The translations under genes were made by a program, and so were the position numbers. Under the pieces are notes generated by a model, which saw nothing but the letters and a program-made list of their open reading frames with translations, was not told the DNA's origin and ran no database searches. A stretch of 21,518 nt of DNA from JBHHZI01 sp046757965 (GTDB lineage: Bacteria; Acidobacteriota; Polarisedimenticolia; SMYD01): positions 1 to 21,518 of the forward strand of contig JBHHZI010000044.1 of assembly GCA_046757965.1 (NCBI GenBank), written 5' to 3'. Positions 1 through 7,297 of this stretch are shown here, in pieces (within the stretch, counting starts at the first letter, position 1; every line of letters starts with the position of its first letter).

Positions 1-299
1 AGTGCGGCGAACTGCGGCGACATGGGTCCTACCTCTCTGCTCCGTCTGCCGTATAACTAACGAATGGATCGCGAATATCGATCGATATGAGTGCGAGACA
101 ATGCGTGATAGATCTGGATCATGCGAGGGATTGTATCAGGACAGTGAGGTGAAATCAACTGAGTAGGCTCGGTGGGTTGGTCAGGACAATCTGTTATGCT
201 GCGACGAGGAAGCGTGAATAACCGATAAACACTGCAGGAATCGATGTCCGCGGAGTGAACCGCCCCTGCGCTGCGGGCTCGTCCGCTCTGGTGCCTGGC
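1..299. other. Non-coding stretch, lower GC
   Basis: No convincing gene is seen here. The first 240 or so bases are visibly richer in A and T than the rest of the window. They contain a perfect 14-base palindrome at 75-88 and an 8-base direct repeat (TCAGGACA at 136-143 and 181-188). The open frames that overlap it are antisense or out of frame to the amidase remnant and resemble no family. It lies downstream of that minus-strand remnant, so it could hold the end of its transcript or the edge of an acquired segment. Neither is shown by the sequence. Confidence 0.5.
75..88. repeat. Perfect 14-bp palindrome
   Basis: ATATCGATCGATAT reads the same on both strands over 14 bases, with no spacer. 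It sits in the AT-richer start of the window. A dimeric DNA-binding protein could use such a site, but there is no neighbouring gene in view to link it to, so the role is unknown. Confidence 0.4.
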
Positions 300-845
300 T
301 CAGACGGCGCGGAGGGGAGGCCGGCGGTCGTTCCAGGGGCGGGCGTGCTCCAGCTCGTAGGCAAGTTCGAGCAAGGTCGACTCGCCACCGCGCCAGGCGG
401 AGAAATGGCTTCCGACGGGCAGGCCGTTCCCGGTCCAGTGCAGAGGCACCGACATGGCGGGCATGCCGGTCGCGTTCTGCAGCGGCGTGTGGCAGAGAAC
501 CTCCAGAACCCGCTGCAGGATGGTGTCGAAGTCGCCGCTGGGGTCATGCCAGCCCAGGCGGTAGGGCGGGTCGCGCAGCACCGGGGTGAGCAGGAGATCA
601 TGACCCTGGAAGAACGCCTCCATCTGGAGGCTCACACGGGTGAACACTCCCATGGCGCGCGCGTAGAGTCGCGACCCGCTATCCACCCTCGCTTCCTTGT
701 AGTCGATGAGGTTCTTCAGCATCACCGGCACACCGGAGAGCGGGCCTTGCCCCGGAGAGTCCCGGGCGCGTCGGCGCGCCTTCTCGACGTCGAACAGGGA
801 CGTCAAGACGGCGTTGATCGTGGGGTTGCTGTTGGAGGGTGAGCT
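300..845 (-). pseudogene. Amidase remnant lacking N-terminus and catalytic core
   Basis: The minus-strand frame encodes two separated parts of an amidase-signature hydrolase, most like 6-aminohexanoate-cyclic-dimer hydrolase (NylA-type). The first part runs NPTINAVLTSLFDVEKAR and then GPLSGVPVMLKNL, which holds the lysine of the Ser-cisSer-Lys triad. Directly after GSRLYAR the frame jumps to the C-terminal part (QGHDLLLTPVL, ATGMPAMSVPLHWTGNGLPVG). The middle of the family, including the Gly/Ser-rich segment with both catalytic serines, is absent. That is about 280 residues judged against the normal length of roughly 480. The first 50 or so residues are also missing: the homology starts immediately after the TGA that ends the AlbA_2 gene, in the same frame. 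The C-terminus looks natural and ends at a TGA at 300-302. A TTG at 804-806 could start a 168-residue peptide, but it could not be an active amidase. Confidence 0.8.
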
Positions 846-2210
846 TCATGCCGGTCCCGCCTCCGCCTTGAAGTATCGCCGCTGCGGATCCTGCGGCCCG
901 GTTCCGATTTCGCACACGAGCCCGCGCCCGACCAGCTTGGCGAGGCGGGTGCGTGTCGCCCGCGGCGTGAGGCCGATTTCAGCGGCGACCTCGCTGGTGA
1001 GCCACCCCGCGCCATCCGCGAGGCAGGCCAGGATCGTCTGGTCCGTCTCGTCCAGCAGCCGCGGCCCGGTGACCGCGGTGGCGATCGTGACTCGGAAACG
1101 CGTGGCGAGCTCCTCGAACACCGGCGCCGCGAGCCCCGCCTCGCGGCAGGCGGCAATCATGCGCTGGATGCCGCTGCCCCACTGCTCGATCAGGCCCAGC
1201 GCATCGAAGACGCGGCCGATGACCCGGTTGCGCAGCTTCGAGACACCGTGCGGCAGGTCCTCGACCGTGAGGCCGAAGGGCAGGAGCCCGGGGTTCTCGA
1301 CCTCGAGGCGGTCGTCGAAGATCGACAGCCGCAGCGGCGCCCCGCGCTGCGCATAGTCGGTGTGCACGACGGCATTGATGACGGCTTCGCGCACGGCCAC
1401 GGGAGGAAGGCTCCAGCGCTCCTTGCGCCGCAGCGCGCCGATCTCCGCCCCGTGCAGGGTGTGCCTGCTCACGAAGGCAATCGCCTCCTCGACGGCCTGC
1501 ACCGGGAGCGCGTGGATCTCCGTGCGGTCCACGATGCGACTCTTGTTGGTGCCGCCGAAGCGGCCGGCCTGGATCCAGGCGTCGGGAAAGTGCCGCTCGC
1601 GGTCTTTCCCGAAGAGGATCATGCCGCCCACCGTCGGAACCTTTCGCCCCTGATTCCTCGTCACCAGCCGCAGGGTCTCGAGGTCGCGCCGGGTCAGCTT
1701 GCGGACGGCGGCGAACAGCTCGGAAGCAGCTCGGAAGTCGATGGCTTCCGAGTCGAGCTCAGGCATCGGCTGCTCGTCGAAGGCCTCCCCGCGGGCGAAT
1801 CGACCGATCTCCTGGATCAACTCGGCGTCAGCAAGCCGGTTGGTGGAGCCCACTCGGACGTAGACACCGCGTGTCAACCCCTTGCGCTCAAGATAGTGGG
1901 GGCGACTCGGGCTCGGATGGACCTGGACCGCCAGGATCTGAGTGCGCCGCCAGGGCAGGATCTCGATCTCCGGCACGAGCCGTGGGGCGATGCGGTCGCT
2001 GATGAGGTTGGCCAAGCGCTCCTCCAAGGCCAGGGGATCGCCGACACCACGCACGCGCCGGCTCTTGTCCTCCACGCCCAGAAGCAAGGTCCCGCCCGCG
2101 GTATTGGCAAACGCCACGACCGTCCGCAGCACGCCCTCCGGCGACGAGAGGTCCCGTTTGAACTCGAGCGTCTTGCCCTCCGGGCGCTTGACGATCTCCA
2201 CAAGATCCAT
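846..2210 (-). CDS. AlbA_2 (Schlafen-type) DNA-binding / ATPase regulator
   Basis: This 454-residue protein has the usual architecture of AlbA_2-domain transcriptional regulators. Residues 13-135 form the AlbA_2 domain (LEFKRD at 15-20, FANTAGGTLLLGVED at 34-48). Residues 265-375 form a GHKL-type ATPase domain with an N-box (REAVINAVVHTDY, 274-286), ENPG (305-308) and a GSGIQRM glycine motif (345-351). Residues 386-448 form a winged helix-turn-helix (TSEVAAEIGLTPRATRTRLAKL). Family members are predicted ATP-binding DNA regulators, often in accessory regions; the targets are unknown. The ATG at 2208-2210 was chosen because homology begins within its first 15 residues. There is no Shine-Dalgarno sequence, and a promoter candidate sits so close that the mRNA may be leaderless. 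It is followed in the same frame by an amidase remnant, and its own C-terminus appears complete. Confidence 0.9.
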   Translation of the reverse strand: MDLVEIVKRPEGKTLEFKRDLSSPEGVLRTVVAFANTAGGTLLLGVEDKSRRVRGVGDPLALEERLANLISDRIAPRLVPEIEILPWRRTQILAVQVHPSPSRPHYLERKGLTRGVYVRVGSTNRLADAELIQEIGRFARGEAFDEQPMPELDSEAIDFRAASELFAAVRKLTRRDLETLRLVTRNQGRKVPTVGGMILFGKDRERHFPDAWIQAGRFGGTNKSRIVDRTEIHALPVQAVEEAIAFVSRHTLHGAEIGALRRKERWSLPPVAVREAVINAVVHTDYAQRGAPLRLSIFDDRLEVENPGLLPFGLTVEDLPHGVSKLRNRVIGRVFDALGLIEQWGSGIQRMIAACREAGLAAPVFEELATRFRVTIATAVTGPRLLDETDQTILACLADGAGWLTSEVAAEIGLTPRATRTRLAKLVGRGLVCEIGTGPQDPQRRYFKAEAGPA

Positions 2211-2217
2211 GCTCAGA

Positions 2218-2247
2218 ATTCTACTCGGAAGCTAGAGGGCCGGCCAA
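2218..2247 (-). promoter_or_regulatory. Sigma70-like promoter, AlbA_2 gene (possibly leaderless)
   Basis: On the minus strand, TTGGCC (2247-2242) and TAGAAT (2223-2218, five of six matches to TATAAT) are separated by 18 bases. Transcription from this -10 would begin at about 2211, essentially at the A of the ATG at 2210. That fits the missing Shine-Dalgarno sequence and suggests a leaderless transcript. Confidence 0.4.
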
Positions 2248-2436
2248 GATTCCGAGTTCGATCGCGGGACGCTGCTTGCTCCGGTGCGCCTAACAGACCG
2301 CTGGACGGCCGGTCCTGGCCGGCAGTCTCGCTCGACTTCAACGATGGCGGCCCGGCGCGGGACGCGCGGACCGACATCGCGGCCACCCGGTGCACGGTCC
2401 ATCTCCCCTGACAGGGTGGTTTTCGGCCGATAACGC

Positions 2437-2465
2437 TTGCTTTGAGCCGATCGCCGTGGTAATGA
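2437..2465 (+). promoter_or_regulatory. Weak promoter-like pair upstream of the histone
   Basis: TTGCTT (2437-2442) lies 17 bases before TAATGA (2460-2465), which is preceded by TGG like an extended -10. The -10 matches the consensus poorly. It is listed only because it is the most plausible promoter seen in the 326-base gap before the histone gene. Confidence 0.2.
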
Positions 2466-2536
2466 TTGCACCGTTCTTCGAGGCCCGGTGGCCCGGGCCG
2501 GACCGTGAAACCCCAAGCTGGGAGGACCCCAAGATC

Positions 2537-2752
2537 ATGGCAAGAAAGAAGTCACGCAAGACGGCGCCCGCGGAGATGCTGCTGGTCGGGAGCAAGGTCA
2601 AGGCGGCGATTCGTGAGCATGACATGAACGTCGCGGCCGATGCGGCCGAGGCCCTCAACAACGTCGTGCACTGGTACATCGGACAGGCCGCCGCGCGGGC
2701 CGCATCCAACGGACGCAAGACCGTGCGGGGACACGACTTCCTGGCAATGTAG
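2537..2752 (+). CDS. Bacterial histone (histone-fold nucleoid protein)
   Basis: This 71-residue protein has a single histone fold. The segments are a short helix 1 (SKVKAAIREH, 19-28), a loop (MNVAAD, 30-35), a long helix 2 (about 36-57) and the loop NGRKTVRGHDF (58-68). That last loop matches the conserved RKT...D signature of archaeal HMfB and of the Bdellovibrio histone Bd0055. Residues 1-14 form a basic tail (MARKKSRKTAPAEM), whereas Bd0055 is nearly tailless. Helix 3 is cut to a few residues. It should bind and bend or coat DNA as a dimer. The ATG at 2537 was chosen because it follows GGGAGG (2520-2525, spacer 11) and because the histone similarity lies after it; the frame stays open to 2390 but that extension is not histone-like. 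It stands alone as a transcript, with a strong stem-loop just behind it. Confidence 0.85.
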   Translation: MARKKSRKTAPAEMLLVGSKVKAAIREHDMNVAADAAEALNNVVHWYIGQAAARAASNGRKTVRGHDFLAM

Positions 2753-2753
2753 T

Positions 2754-2820
2754 CCGGGCGAGACACGGCGGCGGCCGGTCTCCATGCGGAGACTCTCGCC
2801 GCCGTCGTCTCCGCGCCCGG
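2754..2820 (+). terminator. Large nested stem-loop directly after the histone gene
   Basis: Starting two bases after the histone stop, four nested perfect arms can be paired. These are CCGGGCG (2754-2760) with CGCCCGG (2814-2820); AGAC (2761-2764) with GTCT (2807-2810); ACGGCGGCG (2765-2773) with CGCCGCCGT (2797-2805); and GTCTCC (2778-2783) with GGAGAC (2788-2793) around an ATGC loop. Only small bulges interrupt the 26 base pairs. No T-run follows, so it is either a U-less terminator, an mRNA 3'-end stabiliser or a palindromic repeat. The next gene starts 57 bases further on. Confidence 0.6.
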
Positions 2821-2877
2821 TCGGATCAGGAGTCGTCGGGTTGCGGCGGCCGGCGACCGAGTGGGAAGGAGCGCGGG

Positions 2878-3621
2878 ATGATTCGACGGCCGGCCCTGGT
2901 CCTTGCCGCCACGGCAATCCTGGCCGGTGGCGTGGCACGTGCCGAGGACCTCGATTCGCTGCTGGCGAAGAACTTCGAGGCTCGCGGCGGCCGGGAACGG
3001 CTGGAGGCCATCGAGGCGGTCCGCTTCACCGGCACCATGTCGATGGGGTCCGGCCTGACGGCCCCTTTTGTCCTGGAGTGGAAACGACCGCGGCACATCC
3101 GGCTCGAGTTCACGGTGCAGGGCCTGAACGGCGTCCAGGCATTCGATGGCCACACCGCGTGGTGGATTCTCCCCTTCGTGGGGCGAACGGTGCCGGAGAA
3201 GTTGACCGGGTCGGATCGACGCAGCATCGAGGAGATGGCCGATCTCTTTCCCCTCCTCGACCCCGACGCCAAGGGAACCCGCCTCGAGTACGTCGGTGAG
3301 GACGATGCGGACGGGACGCCAGCGTTCAAGATCAAGATGACCGGCTCCCACGGCGACATCTCCTACATTCTTCTCGACGCCACGAGTTTTCTCCAGATCC
3401 GGACCACCTCCACGAGACAGATCGGAGACCGGACGGTACGCATCGAGGGAATCATGAGTGACTACCGGGACATCGATGGCGTTCTCGTGGCTCACTCCGT
3501 TCACCAGAGCGCCGGGAAGAGCGAGCAGACCATTCACATCGAGACGGTGGATCTGGCGGCGAGCATTCCAGACCGACGATTCTCGATGCCCCGCGAGGAA
3601 GGCGCCACCCCGTCGCGCTAG
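2878..3621 (+). CDS. Secreted LolA-like outer-membrane lipoprotein-sorting protein
   Basis: This 247-residue protein has a clear signal peptide: MIRR, a hydrophobic stretch, and VARA at residues 19-22 before ED. The mature part begins DLDSLLAKNFEARGGRERLEAIEAVRFTG in pattern, which is typical of the LolA/LolB-like superfamily proteins annotated as outer membrane lipoprotein-sorting proteins. It has an unclosed-barrel type alternation of strands, such as FVLEWKRPRHIRLEF, AFDGHTAWWI, and a C-terminal ETVDLAASIPDRRFSMP. It probably binds a lipid or lipoprotein in the periplasm, but it is not the canonical LolA and the cargo is unknown. The start is supported by AAGGAG at 2866-2871 with a six-base spacer. 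It precedes the lipid-remodelling fusion by 194 bases, so a shared envelope role is possible but co-transcription is unproven. Confidence 0.8.
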   Translation: MIRRPALVLAATAILAGGVARAEDLDSLLAKNFEARGGRERLEAIEAVRFTGTMSMGSGLTAPFVLEWKRPRHIRLEFTVQGLNGVQAFDGHTAWWILPFVGRTVPEKLTGSDRRSIEEMADLFPLLDPDAKGTRLEYVGEDDADGTPAFKIKMTGSHGDISYILLDATSFLQIRTTSTRQIGDRTVRIEGIMSDYRDIDGVLVAHSVHQSAGKSEQTIHIETVDLAASIPDRRFSMPREEGATPSR

Positions 3622-3815
3622 AGGTCGACCGCGGGCCGGATTCTCCCGGGCCCATGGTAGACTCGGCCATCATGGACACACTCCGGCGGCCCCGTCCCTC
3701 ACAGTCGAAAAGTGGACTGTCGAGCGGCTGTCTTGCGGGACCATGCTTCTGCCAACGTGAGCGTGGCGCGGCCGTCCCGGCGGCGAGGCGATCCCCCTGA
3801 AGGCCGTTCTGTCCC

Positions 3816-6800
3816 GTGGATCGATCGACAGGGAAGCACTCCCTCGGCAGCCTGCTCGCGGCGCAGTTCTTCGGCGCGTTCAACGATAACGCCTGGAAGC
3901 TGCTCGTCGTGCTGCTTGCCATCCGATCGCTGGAGCGGCAGGGCCTTGCCGGCGCGGATCTGGAGGCCGCCAGCCAGCTCACGACGACCTGGGCCTTCAC
4001 CGTCTTCACCGCCCCGCTCATGCTGTTCTCGATCCCGGCGGCGATGCTCGCCGACCGGGTCGGCAAGCGGACACTGATTCTTGCCGTCAAGGTCCTGGAG
4101 ATGATCCTGCTCTCGGCGGGGACGCTCGTGCTCTTCGCCGCGCCCGACAGCCGGCTTCCTCTGCTCGTGCTCGGCCTGATGGGCGCTCAGAGTGCCCTCT
4201 TCAGTCCGGCCAAGTACGCCATTCTCCCGGAGATCCTGCCGCACAGTCGCCTCTCCGCCGGCAACGGCCAGCTCGAGATGTGGACGTTTCTGGCCATCAT
4301 CGCCGGCACGGCGTCCGGCGGCCTGCTGCTCGATCTCGTCGGGCCGGCCGTCTGGCTGGCCGGCGTCCTGCTCGTGGTCTTCTCCGCCCTCGGGTTCTCG
4401 GCCGCCTGGCGTATCCCACGCGTCCCACCGGCCCGGAACGGCGGTCAAGGCCTGGCGACCCTGGTGGGCGCCTGGCGTGCCATCGCCTCGAGACGCCGCC
4501 TCGGCCTCTCGGTCGTCGGCCTGAGCGTCTACTGGGGCATCGCCTCCCTCCTCGGTCAGGATGTTCTGGTCTATGCGAAGAGCGTTCTGGACCTGCCGGA
4601 TCGCGACGCCGGGCTGCTGCTGGCCACCTTCGGCCTGGGTGTCGGCGCGGGATGCGTGCTCGCCGGGCGCTGGTCGGGACGCAAGGTGGAGCTGGGGCTG
4701 ATCCCGGTGGGTGCGCTGTTCCTGAGCATCTTCAGCCTGCTCTTCGGGCTCGTCGCTCCCGGTTTCGGTGCGGCGCTGGGGCTTCTCCTCGTCCTCGGCA
4801 TGGCCAGCGGTCTGCTCATCATTCCGCTCAACGCCATGCTGCAGTGGCGCTCGCCACCGCGCCGGCGGGGAGCGGTCATCGCCCTGTCGAACGTCTTCAT
4901 CTTCGCGGGCGTCCTGGCCGGCTCCCTCGGAGCACAGGCCCTGTCGATGGTCGGCTTCTCCTCGCTGCAGATCTTCGCCGGTGCCTCGCTGCTGACCTTC
5001 GCGGGCACCGCCTGGGCCCTCTTCCTGCTTCCCGACACCTTGCTGCGCTTCTTCCTCGTGGTCCTGACCTGGACGTTCTATCGCCTCAAGGTGATCGGCC
5101 GCGAGCACGTGCCGGAGACCGGTCCGGCACTGCTGGTCCCGAACCATGTCTCGTTCGCCGACGGCCTCTTCCTTCTGGCCGCGCTCGACCGACCGATCCG
5201 CTTCCTCGTCGATGCCGACTATGCCGACCAGCGTCTCCTGCGACCGTTCGTCCGCGCCCTCGGCGCCATCCCGATCTCCTCCGCCCGGGGTCCGCGCCAT
5301 CTCCTGCGTGCCTTTCGCCGGGCGGGCGAGGAACTCGACCACGGTCATCTCGTCTGCATCTTCCCCGAGGGCCAGATCACACGGACCGGCACGCTCCAGC
5401 CGTTCCGCCGGGGGCTGGAACGGATCGTCAGCGGACGGGATCTGCCCCTCGTGCCGGTCAACCTCGATCGCGTCTGGGGCAGCATCTTCAGCCGCGAGGG
5501 AGGAAGATTCCTGTTCAAGATTCCCCCCCAGATTCCGCGCCGCGTCACCGTCGCCTTTGGCCGGCCACTGCCTGCCACGACGCCTCTGTGGGAGGTCCGG
5601 CAGGCCGTCCACGATCTGGGTCGGATGGCGTGGGCCGAGCGCAAGCCGGATCTGGCGCCGCTGCACCGGACGTTCATTCGGACCGCCCGGCGCCACCCGT
5701 TCGAGCTGGCGCTGGCGGACCGGCCCCATCCTCGCGTGAGCCGCATCGCCGCCCTCAGCGCGGCCGTCTGTCTGGCCCGGGCCCTGCGGTCCCGCTGGTC
5801 ATCGGGCCGGTGTGTCGGCGTCCTCCTGCCAGCCTCCGTCGCCGCCACGCTCATCAACATCGCCGCGTCCATCGCCGGGCGCACGGTCGTCAATCTCAAC
5901 TTCACGGCGGGCCGGGCGGGACTCGCCTCTGCCATTCGCCAGGCCGGCATCAAGACCGTCGTGACCAGCCAGGAGTTCATGGAGAAGCTCGACATCGATC
6001 TTCCTGACAGCGTGGAGGTCGTCCATCTCGAGTCGATCCGTTCCGCCATTCGCCGGCGACACCGCCTGCGCGGACTGCTCGCTGCCTGGCTCCTGCCGAC
6101 CCGATGGCTCGAGAGGATGTGCGGCGCGAAGACGCGCCCGTCTCTGGACGATCTGGCCACCGTGCTGTTCTCCAGCGGCAGCACCGGAGAGCCCAAGGGT
6201 GTGATGCTGTCGCACTTCAACGTCGCCTCGAATGTCGAATCGGCGGCCCAGATCTTTCCGCTCACCCGGGGCGATCGCGTGCTCCTCGTTCTGCCGCTGT
6301 TTCATGCCTTCGGAACCATGATCCTGTGGCTTGCCCTCAACCGGCGCATCACCGCCATCTTCCATCCGAACCCACTCGACGCCGCCGCGGTCGGCGACCT
6401 GGTGCAGCACTACCGGGTCGACTTTCTGCCGGCCACGCCGACGTTCCTCCGGATCTGGATGCGACGCTGCACGCCGGCCCAGTTCGGGTCCCTGGGGTTC
6501 ATCATGTGCGGCGCCGAGAAACTGCCCGAGAGACTCGCCCGCTCCTTCGAGGACCAGTTCGGGATCAAGGTCCTGGAGGGGTACGGCGCCACCGAGTGCA
6601 GCCCCGTGATCGCGGCATCGACACTGGACTACCGGGCGGCGGGATTCTACCAGCCCGGGTTTCGCCGCGGCTCGGTCGGCCAGGCGCTGCCGGGTGTGTC
6701 GGTGCGCATCGTCGACCCGGACACCTTCGAGACGTTGCCTCCGGGCCAGCCGGGCATGTTGCTGGTCAACGGACCGAACATCATGCAGGGATATCTGGGT

Positions 6801-7241
6801 CGGCCCTCCCTCACGAACCAGGTCATGCGCGACGGATGGTATGTCACCGGGGACATCGCCGTCATGGACGAGGAGGGTTTCCTGCGCATCACCGACCGGC
6901 TGTCCCGGTTCTCCAAGATCGGCGGCGAGATGGTCCCGCACCGGGCCGTGGAGGAGGCGCTGCAGGGAATCTCCGGCCGGGAGGACCTCTCTTTTGCGGT
7001 CACCGCGGTGCCCGATGCACGCAAGGGAGAACGTCTCGTCGTGCTCCACACGGTGGATCCGGCACAGGTTCCCGAGCTGATTCGCCGGCTCACGTCCCAG
7101 GACCTGCCGAACCTCTACCTGCCCCGGGCGGAATCATTCATCAAGGTGTCGGACCTGCCGGTCCTCGGCACCGGCAAGCTGGACCTGCGCCGGATGCGAC
7201 AGATCGCCGCCGAGCAACTCGGAGAACCGTTGCCCTCCTGA
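3816..7241 (+). CDS. MFS flippase / PlsC acyltransferase / acyl-ACP ligase fusion (LplT-Aas type)
   Basis: This 1141-residue inner-membrane protein joins three activities used to recover lysophospholipids. Residues 1-410 are an MFS permease like LplT (QFFGAFNDNAWK near the start, about 12 hydrophobic segments). Residues 425-615 are a PlsC-type acyltransferase with NHVSFAD (443-449, the HX4D motif) and FPEG (516-519). Residues 650-1140 are an AMP-forming acyl ligase with SSGSTGEPKG (around 785), YGATE (around 922), YVTGD (around 1008) and the C-terminal lysine motif GTGKLDLRR (around 1118). The expected role is to flip lysophosphatidylethanolamine inward and reacylate it with an activated fatty acid. 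In E. coli, LplT and Aas are separate proteins; three-part fusions of this size are known in other phyla. The GTG at 3816-3818 is the only start near the homology, because a stop lies six codons upstream; its ribosome site is weak. All key residues are intact. Confidence 0.92.
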   Translation: MDRSTGKHSLGSLLAAQFFGAFNDNAWKLLVVLLAIRSLERQGLAGADLEAASQLTTTWAFTVFTAPLMLFSIPAAMLADRVGKRTLILAVKVLEMILLSAGTLVLFAAPDSRLPLLVLGLMGAQSALFSPAKYAILPEILPHSRLSAGNGQLEMWTFLAIIAGTASGGLLLDLVGPAVWLAGVLLVVFSALGFSAAWRIPRVPPARNGGQGLATLVGAWRAIASRRRLGLSVVGLSVYWGIASLLGQDVLVYAKSVLDLPDRDAGLLLATFGLGVGAGCVLAGRWSGRKVELGLIPVGALFLSIFSLLFGLVAPGFGAALGLLLVLGMASGLLIIPLNAMLQWRSPPRRRGAVIALSNVFIFAGVLAGSLGAQALSMVGFSSLQIFAGASLLTFAGTAWALFLLPDTLLRFFLVVLTWTFYRLKVIGREHVPETGPALLVPNHVSFADGLFLLAALDRPIRFLVDADYADQRLLRPFVRALGAIPISSARGPRHLLRAFRRAGEELDHGHLVCIFPEGQITRTGTLQPFRRGLERIVSGRDLPLVPVNLDRVWGSIFSREGGRFLFKIPPQIPRRVTVAFGRPLPATTPLWEVRQAVHDLGRMAWAERKPDLAPLHRTFIRTARRHPFELALADRPHPRVSRIAALSAAVCLARALRSRWSSGRCVGVLLPASVAATLINIAASIAGRTVVNLNFTAGRAGLASAIRQAGIKTVVTSQEFMEKLDIDLPDSVEVVHLESIRSAIRRRHRLRGLLAAWLLPTRWLERMCGAKTRPSLDDLATVLFSSGSTGEPKGVMLSHFNVASNVESAAQIFPLTRGDRVLLVLPLFHAFGTMILWLALNRRITAIFHPNPLDAAAVGDLVQHYRVDFLPATPTFLRIWMRRCTPAQFGSLGFIMCGAEKLPERLARSFEDQFGIKVLEGYGATECSPVIAASTLDYRAAGFYQPGFRRGSVGQALPGVSVRIVDPDTFETLPPGQPGMLLVNGPNIMQGYLGRPSLTNQVMRDGWYVTGDIAVMDEEGFLRITDRLSRFSKIGGEMVPHRAVEEALQGISGREDLSFAVTAVPDARKGERLVVLHTVDPAQVPELIRRLTSQDLPNLYLPRAESFIKVSDLPVLGTGKLDLRRMRQIAAEQLGEPLPS

Positions 7242-7265
7242 CCGGGTTGCGCGCTGAGATATACT
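7238..7265 (+). promoter_or_regulatory. Sigma70-like promoter for the pirin gene
   Basis: CTGACC (7238-7243, four of six matches) and TATACT (7260-7265, five of six) are separated by 16 bases. The -35 element overlaps the TGA stop of the preceding gene (7239-7241). Transcription would start near 7272, about 26 bases before the pirin start. This would give the pirin gene expression independent of the lipid fusion. Confidence 0.45.
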
Positions 7266-7297
7266 GTCGCCACTGTCGGGTGGATCTGGAGGAACCG

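Larger units (their letters stand above)
2211..2536. other. Divergent intergenic region
   Basis: This 326-base gap separates the minus-strand AlbA_2 gene from the plus-strand histone. It holds the promoter candidate of the AlbA_2 gene (2218-2247), a weak promoter-like pair for the histone (2437-2465) and the histone ribosome-binding site (GGGAGG, 2520-2525). Open frames crossing it show no family resemblance. Confidence 0.5.

Noticed and set aside
2255..2275. GAGTTCGATC resembles a tRNA T-loop
   Set aside because: The flanking stem pairs at only three of five positions, and no acceptor, D or anticodon arm can be built upstream.
2390..2536. In-frame extension of the histone gene upstream of 2537
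   Set aside because: The extra 49 residues are not histone-like and have no ribosome-binding site, while GGGAGG stands before the ATG at 2537.
3701..3720. ACAGTC/GACTGT 6-bp inverted repeat with an eight-base loop
   Set aside because: The stem is too short and mixed in GC-rich DNA to call a terminator or operator, and no promoter hexamers accompany it.
3699..5729. 676-residue minus-strand open frame opposite the lipid fusion
   Set aside because: Its composition (Gln, Glu, Asp and Arg repeats) and lack of family resemblance mark it as an antisense shadow of the MFS and acyltransferase domains.
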